64,000 bases of DNA from positions 186,001-250,000 of the forward strand of contig JAHCIJ010000001.1 of NCBI GenBank assembly GCA_026129255.1, read 5' to 3'. Of the stretch, positions 23,450-31,653 are shown one piece after another. The first letter of the stretch is position 1, and each line of letters begins with the position of its first letter. This stretch comes from Anaerolineales bacterium. GTDB taxonomy: Bacteria; Chloroflexota; Anaerolineae; Anaerolineales; UBA11579. Made by a program: the position numbers and the translations under genes. The notes beneath the pieces were generated by a model. It had not been told where the DNA came from and made no database searches. It was given only the letters and a program-made list of their open reading frames with translations.

Positions 23450-25090
23450 ATGCCCCCAGTCCTTGAATTACGCAACATTACGAAACGCTTCCCCGGTGTG
23501 TTGGCCAATGATCACATTGATCTGACACTGAACCGTGGGGAGATCCACGCACTGCTTGGTGAGAACGGTGCGGGCAAAACCACCCTCATGAACATCCTGT
23601 ATGGCCTTTATCAACCTGATGAAGGCGAAATTTTTATCAACGGACAAAAAGCCGAGATTCATTCCCCTACAGATGCCATCAACCTCGGTGTGGGCATGGT
23701 GCACCAGCACTTCATGCTGATCCCGGTGTTCACTGTTACCGAGAATGTGATGTTGGGCTCGGAGAGCCTGCAGCTCGGGGGCGTGCTAGACCGCAAAGCG
23801 GCTGCCGAGCGCATCCGCGAGATCTCTGAAGCCTATGGCCTGGCAGTGAACCCAGACGACCACATCCGTGATCTGCCGGTGGGCGGGCAGCAGCGCGTCG
23901 AGATCATCAAGCTGCTCTACCGCGAGGCGGACATCCTCATTCTGGATGAGCCTACCGCTGTGCTCACTCCGCAAGAGGCCGATGAGCTTTTCAGGATCAT
24001 GCACTCACTCACCGAGCGTGGCAAATCGATCATTTTTATCACTCACAAATTGCGTGAAGTGCTGGATATTGCCGACCGCATCACCGTCATCCGCCGCGGC
24101 AAGGTCGTGGGTTCCACAACGCCCAAGCAGGCCAACCAAAGCAAGCTGGCCGCCATGATGGTGGGGCGTGAGGTGGACCTGAGCGTGCACAAGCGCGCCG
24201 CCAAGCTCGGCGCAGCCGTGCTGCAGGTGCAGGATCTGAAGGTGGCTGATGACCGCGGCCAGCTTGCCGTGGACGGGGTGTCCTTTGCCGTGCAGGCCGG
24301 CGAAGTGCTGGGCATCGCCGGTGTTCAAGGCAATGGCCAGACCGAGCTGGTGGAAGCGCTCACCGGTCTGCGCTCGACGCATGCTGGCAGTATTCGCCTG
24401 CTGGACGAAGACATTACCCGCGCCGACCCGCGCCGCATCACGGAGCTGGGCAGCGCTCACATTCCCGAAGACCGCCAGCGCGATGGCCTGGTGCTCAACT
24501 TCCCGGTAGCGGATAACCTGGTGCTCAATACCTACTATCAGGCGCCTTTCTCTAAAGGTGCTGTGTTGCAGCAAAACACGATCTCAGAAGTCGCCCGCGA
24601 GCGGGTGAGTAAGTTTGATATTCGCACGCCGGGCGTGGAGACGCATGCCAGCTCGCTCTCTGGCGGTAACCAGCAAAAAGTCATCGTGGCGCGCGAGCTT
24701 TCTCGCCCGGTCAAGCTGGTGGTGGCGTCACAGCCCACGCGTGGGCTGGACGTCGGCTCGATCGAGTACATCCATGGCCGTTTGATCGAGAGCCGCGACA
24801 GTGGCGTGGGGGTGCTGCTGGTCTCCTCTGAGTTGGATGAGATCATGCAGCTCTCTGACCGTATCGCCGTGATCTACCGTGGCAAGATCGTAGATGTGCT
24901 GCCAGCCAAGGGCGCCAGCAAGGAAAAAATAGGCTTGTTGATGGCAGGCGTGGTTCAGAAGGGCGCAAAAGCCTCTCCCAAAGTAGCCGCCAAGAAAAAA
25001 GCTGTCACCAAGAAAACGGCTAAGAAGGTGGCCAAGAAGAAGGCTGCTACTAAGACGACCAGACCCACCAAGCGTCGCAAGGACTCCTGA
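23450..25090 (+). CDS. BMP-type nucleoside ABC transporter ATPase with Lys/Ala-rich tail
   Basis: A 546-residue double-ABC ATPase of the sugar/nucleoside type. The first domain has Walker A GENGAGKTT (about residues 40-48), GGQQRVEI and LDEPTAVLTP; the second has the usual degenerate Walker A GVQGNGQTEL, then LSGGNQQKVIVARELSR and SQPTRGLDVG. Up to about residue 500 it is normal. The last ~35 residues are an extension of Lys, Ala and Thr repeats (AAKKKAVTKKTAKKVAKKKA), like the histone-like protein at 36689. It energises the two permeases that follow at 3- and 1-base spacing, so an operon is clear. Confidence 0.93.
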   Translation: MPPVLELRNITKRFPGVLANDHIDLTLNRGEIHALLGENGAGKTTLMNILYGLYQPDEGEIFINGQKAEIHSPTDAINLGVGMVHQHFMLIPVFTVTENVMLGSESLQLGGVLDRKAAAERIREISEAYGLAVNPDDHIRDLPVGGQQRVEIIKLLYREADILILDEPTAVLTPQEADELFRIMHSLTERGKSIIFITHKLREVLDIADRITVIRRGKVVGSTTPKQANQSKLAAMMVGREVDLSVHKRAAKLGAAVLQVQDLKVADDRGQLAVDGVSFAVQAGEVLGIAGVQGNGQTELVEALTGLRSTHAGSIRLLDEDITRADPRRITELGSAHIPEDRQRDGLVLNFPVADNLVLNTYYQAPFSKGAVLQQNTISEVARERVSKFDIRTPGVETHASSLSGGNQQKVIVARELSRPVKLVVASQPTRGLDVGSIEYIHGRLIESRDSGVGVLLVSSELDEIMQLSDRIAVIYRGKIVDVLPAKGASKEKIGLLMAGVVQKGAKASPKVAAKKKAVTKKTAKKVAKKKAATKTTRPTKRRKDS

Positions 25091-25092
25091 GC

Positions 25093-26346
25093 ATGGCCAA
25101 TCAAGATAACGAATCCAAAGCCCCCGCGCAGAAAAAGAGCGCCTTCGGCATTTTTCTTCAGGAGCTCGGCCGCGGTTCAGTGCTTGTGCCCATCCTGGCC
25201 ATCATCACCGGCTTGTTCCTGGGCGGCCTGATCGTCGCCGTCACCACGGAGGCTGTTTACACCACCTGGTCTAGCTCTCCACTGGAAGCCATCAGCAGGG
25301 GCGTGGATGCCGCCTTGCGCTCCTACAGCGCTTTGTTCAATGGCTCCATCGGCAACCCGGAGCGCATTGCGGATGCTTTGGCCAGCGGGGAGGGGGCCGC
25401 GCTGCGGCGTGCCTTCAATCCCTTCCTCGAGAGCCTTACGAAATCGGTACCCTACATCTTTGCTGGCCTGGCGGTAGCCCTCGGCTTCCGCGCCGGCTTG
25501 TTCAACATCGGCGCCGAGGGTCAGCTTTTCATGGGCGCCATCTGCTCGGTCTATGTGGGTTTTGCCCTCACGGGCCTGCCTGCCTTCATCCATTTGCCCC
25601 TGGCGCTGGGGGCCGGAGCGCTGGGCGGTGCGCTATGGGGCTTCATCCCCGGCTTACTTAAAGCCAAGACCGGCGGGCATGAGGTCATCAATACCATCAT
25701 GATGAACTACATCGCCTTCCGGTTGAGCGAGTACCTGCTGCGCGGGCCGTTGCAGCGCCCCGATACTACCAACCCCATCAGCCCTTTTATCGAGACCACG
25801 GCGCAGTTGCCGCGTTTCTTCGATAGCCCCATTCGCTTTCATCTCGGCTTCTTTGTGGCGTTGGCCGCCGCCTACGGTGTGTACTGGCTGCTGTTCAAGA
25901 CCCGCCTGGGTTTTGAGTTGCGCACGGTGGGCGCCAACCCGTCTGCGGCTCGCTATGCGGGCATGAACATTGTGCTGGTCACCGTGCTGGCCATGAGCCT
26001 CTCCGGGGCGCTGGCTGGCCTGGCAGGGGCCAACGAAGTCCTCGGCGTCAACTACACGCTGGCCCCCGCCTTCTCCTCCGGCTATGGCTTTGACAGCATT
26101 GCCCTGGCGCTGATCGGCAAGAGCCATCCGGTGGGCGTGGTGCTGGCGGCGCTGCTGTTCGGTTTCCTGCGCAATGGCGCTTTGCAGATGCAGATCGCGG
26201 CCAATGTCCCGGTGGACATCATTTCGGTGATGCAAGCCCTCATCCTGGCCTTCATCGCCGCCCCGGCGATTATCCGAACCATCTACCGCCTGCGTGCGCC
26301 TGCGCAGCAGGATGACGAGCTGCGTGTGCGCGGCTGGGGAGGTTAG
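25093..26346 (+). CDS. BMP-type nucleoside ABC transporter permease 1
   Basis: A 417-residue membrane protein of the BPD_transp_2 family, with about 9-10 hydrophobic segments. Signatures are AGLAVALGFRAGLFNIGAEG (about residues 120-139) and GGHEVINTIMMNYIA (about residues 195-209), plus ELRTVGANPSAARYAGMNI in the loop that contacts the ATPase. It begins 2 bases after the ATPase stop and its own stop is 1 base before the second permease. Together with that permease it should form the membrane pore of a nucleoside importer. Confidence 0.93.
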   Translation: MANQDNESKAPAQKKSAFGIFLQELGRGSVLVPILAIITGLFLGGLIVAVTTEAVYTTWSSSPLEAISRGVDAALRSYSALFNGSIGNPERIADALASGEGAALRRAFNPFLESLTKSVPYIFAGLAVALGFRAGLFNIGAEGQLFMGAICSVYVGFALTGLPAFIHLPLALGAGALGGALWGFIPGLLKAKTGGHEVINTIMMNYIAFRLSEYLLRGPLQRPDTTNPISPFIETTAQLPRFFDSPIRFHLGFFVALAAAYGVYWLLFKTRLGFELRTVGANPSAARYAGMNIVLVTVLAMSLSGALAGLAGANEVLGVNYTLAPAFSSGYGFDSIALALIGKSHPVGVVLAALLFGFLRNGALQMQIAANVPVDIISVMQALILAFIAAPAIIRTIYRLRAPAQQDDELRVRGWGG

Positions 26347-26347
26347 T

Positions 26348-27622
26348 ATGAGCACCCAAGCTTCCACCATTCAATCTGTGGCTCCCCAAGGAACCGCCAC
26401 CCGGCGCATTGTTATGGGCCTGGTGTTTTTGGGTTTGGCCGCCGCCATCTGGTTCTTGTTCGCCAATACGACCCAGGCTGACCTGGTGACCACCTTCACG
26501 CTCAACCCAGGTGGCAGCCAATTCAACTTCCCCAACCTTGGTTTCACTACTTTGCCTGTGCTGCATGCGCTGGCCTCGGCCTGCGCGCTGATCGGCGCGT
26601 TCCAGCTGGCGCGCGGTTTTGGGCGCAGCACCAACGCTGTGCTGGGTTTGGTGGCGGCGCTGTTCATCTTCGCTTTCCTCTCCTGGGTGGCGTCGGGCAC
26701 TTCGCTCAACCTGGCTGGCTTGCTGCGCGCCACGCTGATCCGCGCCGTGCCGATCACGCTGGGGGCGCTCTCCGGCATCCTGTGTGAGCGCGCTGGGGTG
26801 GTCAACATCGCCATCGAGGGCATGATGCTCACCAGCGCCATGGTGGCGGCCATTTTTGGCAGCCTGTATGGCTTGTGGGTCGGCCTGTTGGCCGGAGTGC
26901 TGGCGGGCGGCTTGCTGGCGGTGGTGCATGCCATCCTCTCCATCAAGTACAAGACGGACCAGATCGTCTCTGGCACCGTGATCAACATCTTTTCGATCGG
27001 CATTACGTCTTTCATCTCAGCCAAGTTTCTGGCCAGTTACCGCTACTTGAATAACCCCGGCATTTTCTCGGACATTCAGATCCCCGGCCTGGTGGATATT
27101 CCCTTCCTCGGCCCGATCCTCTTTTCGCACAACATCTTCTTCTTCGGCATGGTGGTCTTCCTGGTGCTGCTGCACTTCGGCCTGTTCTTCACACGCTGGG
27201 GGCTGCGCCTGCGCTCGGTGGGTGAGCACCCCAAAGCAGCCGACACCCTGGGTATCAACGTCTTCCGCACGCGCTACATGGCCGTGATCCTGGGCGGCAT
27301 GATGGCCGGCTTCGGCGGCGCCTACTTCACCCTTGGGTCCGTGGGCCGCTTCGACGAAGTGATGACCGCCGGCCGCGGTTTCATCGGCCTGGCCGCCATG
27401 ATCTTCGGCAACTGGAATCCTTTTGGCGCTTTTGGCGCCGGCCTGCTGTTTGGCTTCGCCGACATGCTTGCCGCCCGCCTGGCCATCCTGGGTGTGCGCG
27501 TCCCCTCGGAATTTCTGCTGATGGCGCCTTACGTCGCTACGATGATCGTTTTGGCGGGCGTGGTGGGCCGCGGCCAAATGCCCGCCGCCGATGGCCAACC
27601 CTACGAGAAGGAAGGCCATTAA
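26348..27622 (+). CDS. BMP-type nucleoside ABC transporter permease 2
   Basis: A 424-residue membrane protein, the second BPD_transp_2 permease. It is longer than usual at the N-terminus (about 130 residues with several extra hydrophobic segments) before the conserved LGALSGILCERAGVVNIAIE and the EGMMLTSAM segment. RLRSVGEHPKAADTLGINV is the ATPase-contact loop. The ATG at 26348 lies directly after the stop of permease 1 (TAGTATG), implying coupling; an open frame upstream is not needed. The last gene of the importer operon; a hairpin at 27675 follows. Confidence 0.92.
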   Translation: MSTQASTIQSVAPQGTATRRIVMGLVFLGLAAAIWFLFANTTQADLVTTFTLNPGGSQFNFPNLGFTTLPVLHALASACALIGAFQLARGFGRSTNAVLGLVAALFIFAFLSWVASGTSLNLAGLLRATLIRAVPITLGALSGILCERAGVVNIAIEGMMLTSAMVAAIFGSLYGLWVGLLAGVLAGGLLAVVHAILSIKYKTDQIVSGTVINIFSIGITSFISAKFLASYRYLNNPGIFSDIQIPGLVDIPFLGPILFSHNIFFFGMVVFLVLLHFGLFFTRWGLRLRSVGEHPKAADTLGINVFRTRYMAVILGGMMAGFGGAYFTLGSVGRFDEVMTAGRGFIGLAAMIFGNWNPFGAFGAGLLFGFADMLAARLAILGVRVPSEFLLMAPYVATMIVLAGVVGRGQMPAADGQPYEKEGH

Positions 27623-27674
27623 ATACTGGCCTAGCGAGCGACCATCTGAGACAAACTTACTGTGCCTATAGACC

Positions 27675-27712
27675 ACCATGTGACCAAGTGACTAGTCTCT
27701 TGGTCACATGGT
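27675..27712. terminator. AT-rich hairpin after the bmp operon
   Basis: ACCATGTGACCAAG (27675-27688) pairs perfectly with 27699-27712 across a 10-base loop. It has no T-run. Words such as GACCAAGTGACTA recur in other intergenic hairpins of the window. Confidence 0.55.
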
Positions 27713-27731
27713 CGGTTAGTCGGAGTATCCA

Positions 27732-28109
27732 ATGAAAACACTCTTGCGCATTGAAGAAGCCGCTTTGTTCGCCTTGGCTGTATTTGCCTATGCTGGCACG
27801 GGCGAACCTTGGTGGCTGTTTGCCGTCTTGCTGTTTGCACCAGACCTCTCGGCGATCGGCTATCTGGCCGGGCCGCGCGTCGGCGCCTTCTTCTATAACC
27901 TGTTTCACCACCGTGCGCTGGCGGTGCTGCTGTTTGCGCTCAGCGTACCGATGGACTCCCCTGTTCTGCGTATCGCCGGCATCATTCTCTTCGCCCATGC
28001 CAGCCTGGACCGTGTGCTGGGCTACGGCCTCAAGTACCCTGACTCCTTCCAAAACACACACCTTGGCCGGATCGGGCGCGGTGCCGATGGCCGCAGGGAG
28101 CAGCCATAA
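27732..28109 (+). CDS. DUF4260 membrane protein
   Basis: A 125-residue protein with three or four hydrophobic segments. It begins MKTLLRIEEAALFALAVFAY and contains LFAPDLSAIGYLAGPRVGAF and HASLDRVLGYGLKY, the conserved pattern of DUF4260 (YvlD-like small membrane proteins). The function is unknown. GGAG precedes the ATG. Its stop codon TAA overlaps the presumed ATA start of the ABC-F gene by three bases in an ATAA arrangement, so the two are probably coupled. Confidence 0.85.
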   Translation: MKTLLRIEEAALFALAVFAYAGTGEPWWLFAVLLFAPDLSAIGYLAGPRVGAFFYNLFHHRALAVLLFALSVPMDSPVLRIAGIILFAHASLDRVLGYGLKYPDSFQNTHLGRIGRGADGRREQP

Positions 28110-29755
28110 TCGGTTTCAGCCTGGACCAGGTTACGGTTTCGTACAACGCCCAACCCGTTATCCAGAACCTCTCCTGGGAGATCCATAAAGATCGCTGCGT
28201 AGGCCTGATTGGTATCAACGGCAGCGGCAAGAGCACCTTGCTGCGCCTGATCGCCGGTGAGCTCACCACCGAGACCGGCTATGCCAATATGCGCGGTAAG
28301 CTCACCATCGGCTACTTGCCGCAGGAGCCGCGCTTCGACCCAGAGCACACACTGCTACAAGAAGCGCTCACGGCGCACACGCGCCTGTTCGAGCTGGAGC
28401 GCTCGCTGGCAGTGGTGGAGGAGCAGCTGGGCCAGCCAGATGTCTACAGCGATGAGAAGCGCCTCAGCCGCAAGCTAGAGGAGCATGCCGCGCTGCTGGA
28501 AGAGCACACTCGCATCGGCGGCCCCGGCTACGAGGGCCAGGTGCGCTCCACACTGCTCAGTCTCGGTTTCGCCGAGCATGAGCTGGAGCTGCCGGTCAGC
28601 AACCTCAGCGGCGGGCAGAAGAAGCTGCTCGGCCTCACCAAGCTGCTGGTCACCCGGCCAGACATTTTGCTGCTCGACGAGCCGGACAACCATTTGGATA
28701 TGGACGGCAAGGAATTTCTTGAGCAATACATCCGCAACTACAACGGTGGTGTAGTGCTGATCTCACATGACCGCTTCATGCTGGATGTGGTGGCAGACGA
28801 GATCGCCGAGCTGCGGGATGGCCAGATCACTGTCTACGAGGGCAACTACTCGGAGTACGTGGCGTTCAAAGAAGCCAAGTTGCTGGAGCAGCAGCGCCAA
28901 TTCAAAGTGCAGCAGAACGAGATCAGCCGCCTGGAGCAATCCGCCAAGCGTATGCTGATCTGGGGCCGTTCACACGAGAACGAGAAGCTCATCCGCCGCG
29001 CCAAATCGATGATGAAGCGCATCGAGAAGATGGAGAAGGTGGAGAAGCCCAAAGCCGACCCGCGCTCGATGAATTTACAGCTCAAAGGCTGGCGCGGCAG
29101 CAACAAGGTGCTGGAGCTCACCGGCATCGCCAAGGGCTTTGAGGGCGCCGCTGGCTGGAGCCAGGTGCTGCAAGGGCTGGACCTCACCCTGTGGCACGGC
29201 GAGCGCGTGGGCCTGGTGGGGCCGAATGGCGCCGGCAAGTCGGTGCTCTTCCGCTTGCTGCTTGGGCGCGAGCAGCCCGAAGCGGGCGAGATCAAAATTG
29301 GCCCCAGCATCCAGACCGGCTACTATGCCCAGGAGCATGAGACGCTGGACCACTCGATGAGCCTGATCGAAACCGTGCGCCGCGCCGCCAACCTGTCTGA
29401 GGCCAATGCGGTCAAATTGCTCGACAAGTTTGTCTACGAATACCGGCGCATGAACAACCCGGTGAGCACGCTCTCCGGCGGCGAGCGCAGCCGCTTGCAG
29501 CTTATTCTCATCATGCTCAGCGGCGCCAATTTCCTGCTGCTGGATGAGCCCACCAATAATCTGGATATCCGCTCGGCGGAAGTGCTGGAAGATTCGCTGA
29601 CCGAGTTTGGGGGCAGCGTGCTGGCCATCTCGCATGACCGCTATTTCCTCGACCGGGTGGCAACTCGCATCGTCGAGCTTGAAGACGGCAAACTGGTGGA
29701 ATACCCTGGCGGTTATTCTGACTATCAGGCGGCCAAAGCCAAGCTGGAACTTTAG
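28106..29755 (+). CDS. ABC-F family ATPase, apparent AUA start codon
   Basis: A 549-residue soluble protein with two ABC domains joined by a charged linker (about residues 245-330). Walker A motifs are GINGSGKST (about residue 39) and GPNGAGKS; signatures are LSGGQKKLL and LSGGERSRL; Walker B sites end in LLLDEPDNHLD and LLLDEPTNNLD. ABC-F proteins act on the ribosome. The frame is open back to a stop at 28040, yet no ATG, GTG or TTG exists before the first Walker A; the next TTG (28238) would remove it. ATA at 28106 follows AGGGAG by 5 bases and forms ATAA with the DUF4260 stop. An ancestral or miscalled ATGA is likely. Confidence 0.85.
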   Translation: MIGFSLDQVTVSYNAQPVIQNLSWEIHKDRCVGLIGINGSGKSTLLRLIAGELTTETGYANMRGKLTIGYLPQEPRFDPEHTLLQEALTAHTRLFELERSLAVVEEQLGQPDVYSDEKRLSRKLEEHAALLEEHTRIGGPGYEGQVRSTLLSLGFAEHELELPVSNLSGGQKKLLGLTKLLVTRPDILLLDEPDNHLDMDGKEFLEQYIRNYNGGVVLISHDRFMLDVVADEIAELRDGQITVYEGNYSEYVAFKEAKLLEQQRQFKVQQNEISRLEQSAKRMLIWGRSHENEKLIRRAKSMMKRIEKMEKVEKPKADPRSMNLQLKGWRGSNKVLELTGIAKGFEGAAGWSQVLQGLDLTLWHGERVGLVGPNGAGKSVLFRLLLGREQPEAGEIKIGPSIQTGYYAQEHETLDHSMSLIETVRRAANLSEANAVKLLDKFVYEYRRMNNPVSTLSGGERSRLQLILIMLSGANFLLLDEPTNNLDIRSAEVLEDSLTEFGGSVLAISHDRYFLDRVATRIVELEDGKLVEYPGGYSDYQAAKAKLEL

Positions 29756-29788
29756 TCAGCCCTCATTGCAGTCCAGGTGAGCCAAATT

Positions 29789-29870
29789 TCCACAGATGCA
29801 CACAGATGTTACAAAGATGAAACAGATAAATCTGTTTATCAGCAGTTAAGCATCTGTGTTTATCTGTGGA
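29789..29870. repeat. Intergenic inverted repeat (CACAGATG family)
   Basis: Outer arms of 20 bases (29789-29808 and 29851-29870, 18 of 20 matching) contain CCACAGAT and CACAGATG. Inside lies a smaller palindrome, AAACAGAT and its complement. The right arm supplies the last codons and stop of murJ. Confidence 0.75.
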
Positions 29871-31429
29871 TTCTCCCTCTTGTCTGTACTGCTCGCCAAC
29901 TGCGCAAAGACCTTCAAATCAGGCCACAGCACCGCCATCGCCAACAGCATACCCAGCAGCATGCCGCCCAGCGCAGCCACCGCGCCTGGCAGCGGCGCCC
30001 ACTGCATCACCGCGTACAGCGCGCCGGCGGCCAGCAGGCTGCCGGTGGCCGTGCGCAGCAGGGTGCTGCGCACATCGCCTAGGCCCGGGTAGCGCCGCGC
30101 CAGCAGCCACAGCAGCACGATCGCCTCCAGGGTAAAGGCGATCGTGCCTGCCAGGGCAATGCCGCCTGCGCCCATGCGCCCGGTGAGCACAATCGCCAGG
30201 CCCACGAACAGCGCCGAGTTGATGCCCGCTGCCCACATCGGCGTGCGTGCCTCCTGCTGCGCGTAGAACGAGCGTGAGCCAATTTCCAGCAGGGCGTGAC
30301 CGGTCAGGCCAGCCAGGTACAGCTGCGTGATCCACACGATGAGGTCCACCTCGCTGGCTGAGTACACCGGGAAGGCGCGCTCCAACAGTGGGCGCAGACC
30401 CATGCCCAGCAGGATGGCGGCGGGGATGGTGAGCGCCAGGATGGTGCGCACCGCGCCGTTGACTGTGGCGCGGAAGCCAGCATTGTCGCCACGCGCGAAC
30501 AACTCAGATACGCTGGGCAGCAGGGCGATGGCCAGTGCGCTGCCGATGAGCGTCTCGGGCACCTGCATAATGAACCAACCGAGGTTGAGCGCGGTGATCG
30601 AGCCTTCGGCCAGGCCGGAGGCCAGGTTGTCGCGCGCCAAAAAGTAGATATGGATAAAGAACATGGTCAGCACACGTGGCGCCATCAGCACCAGCACCTT
30701 GTGCACGCCTTCGCTGCGCAGACCCAGCACCGGCTGCCAGCGGAAGCCATAGCGCAGCAGGCCAGGCACCTGGATGGCCAGGTGCAGCGCCGCGCCCAGG
30801 ATCACGCCCCATACCAGGCCGTGGATGCCCATGTTGAAATGGGGAAAGTCAAAGCCACCAATGTTGAATGGGCTGCTGGGCGCCAACACCACCGCGCCAA
30901 AGATCTGACCGATGTTGTACAGCCCCGGCGCCAGCGCCGGCAGCAGGAAGTGCTTGTTGGCCTGCAGCCCGGCCATGGCCAGGCCGCTGATCGAGAAAAT
31001 GATGATGGCGATCAGGTCCAGGCGCATCAGCTCCACGGCCAGCGCCTTTTGCTCTGCCGGGAAGCCGGGGGCGATCAGGGTCTCGATGAGCCAGGGAGCC
31101 AGGATGGCGATCACCACCGAGAGCGCCGCCGTCACCAGGAAGGCCAGGTTGAGGATGCGTACGAACAGCTCCCAGGCGGCCGGGCGCCCGCTCTTCTCCA
31201 TGTACTCAGACAGCACCGGGATCAGGGCCACACCCAGCGCCCCGCCGCTGATCAGCGCCGAGAGCAGGTCTGGGATGTTGTTGGCGGCGTTGAACACATC
31301 CAGCTCATAGGACAGGCCGAACTGGTTGTTGATGATGAGCTGGCGCACAAAGGCCAGCACCTTGTCCAACCCGAAGAATGCCGCGATCAACAGGGTGGAG
31401 CGGGCAAAATGGCTAAGTTTTATCTTCAT
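29846..31429 (-). CDS. murJ: Lipid II flippase MurJ (MviN)
   Basis: A 527-residue membrane protein of the MATE-like MOP superfamily with about 14 hydrophobic segments. Signatures: FGLDKVLAFVRQLIINNQFG with the Arg of the first helix, FNAANNIPDLLSALISGGAL and ALIPVLSEYME in the N-terminal half. It moves lipid II across the membrane for peptidoglycan synthesis. The start at 31429 (MKIKLSHFARSTLL) agrees with homologues better than the upstream codon at 31456. The last ~10 residues (ENPQINTDA) are encoded by an intergenic repeat and are probably a late addition. Divergent from the ABC exporter. Confidence 0.92.
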   Translation of the reverse strand: MKIKLSHFARSTLLIAAFFGLDKVLAFVRQLIINNQFGLSYELDVFNAANNIPDLLSALISGGALGVALIPVLSEYMEKSGRPAAWELFVRILNLAFLVTAALSVVIAILAPWLIETLIAPGFPAEQKALAVELMRLDLIAIIIFSISGLAMAGLQANKHFLLPALAPGLYNIGQIFGAVVLAPSSPFNIGGFDFPHFNMGIHGLVWGVILGAALHLAIQVPGLLRYGFRWQPVLGLRSEGVHKVLVLMAPRVLTMFFIHIYFLARDNLASGLAEGSITALNLGWFIMQVPETLIGSALAIALLPSVSELFARGDNAGFRATVNGAVRTILALTIPAAILLGMGLRPLLERAFPVYSASEVDLIVWITQLYLAGLTGHALLEIGSRSFYAQQEARTPMWAAGINSALFVGLAIVLTGRMGAGGIALAGTIAFTLEAIVLLWLLARRYPGLGDVRSTLLRTATGSLLAAGALYAVMQWAPLPGAVAALGGMLLGMLLAMAVLWPDLKVFAQLASSTDKRENPQINTDA

Positions 31430-31653
31430 ATGGGCTCGAAAAAATTGTATCCGCAAGCCGGGTTTGACGAAACCCCACGTTTGGTATACACTCTCAGCGT
31501 TGGTTTTGCCCCGTCTGCCTAACGGTCAGGCGGCTTCTGGCTGCGGCTCGCCCCTATACCTATCCCATAATCGATAGTCTTTTTTCGTACATCCACACAG
31601 GATGTGTATTTTAGAGTCTCGCGCCGAGGCGCACTGCATCAGGAGTATTACGC

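Noticed and set aside
28238-29755. TTG at 28238 as start of the ABC-F gene
   Set aside because: It would remove the first Walker A motif, whose codons are intact just upstream in the same frame.
30650-31522. A 290-codon plus-strand frame across murJ
   Set aside because: Gln/His/Arg-rich shadow of a membrane protein gene; no domain visible.
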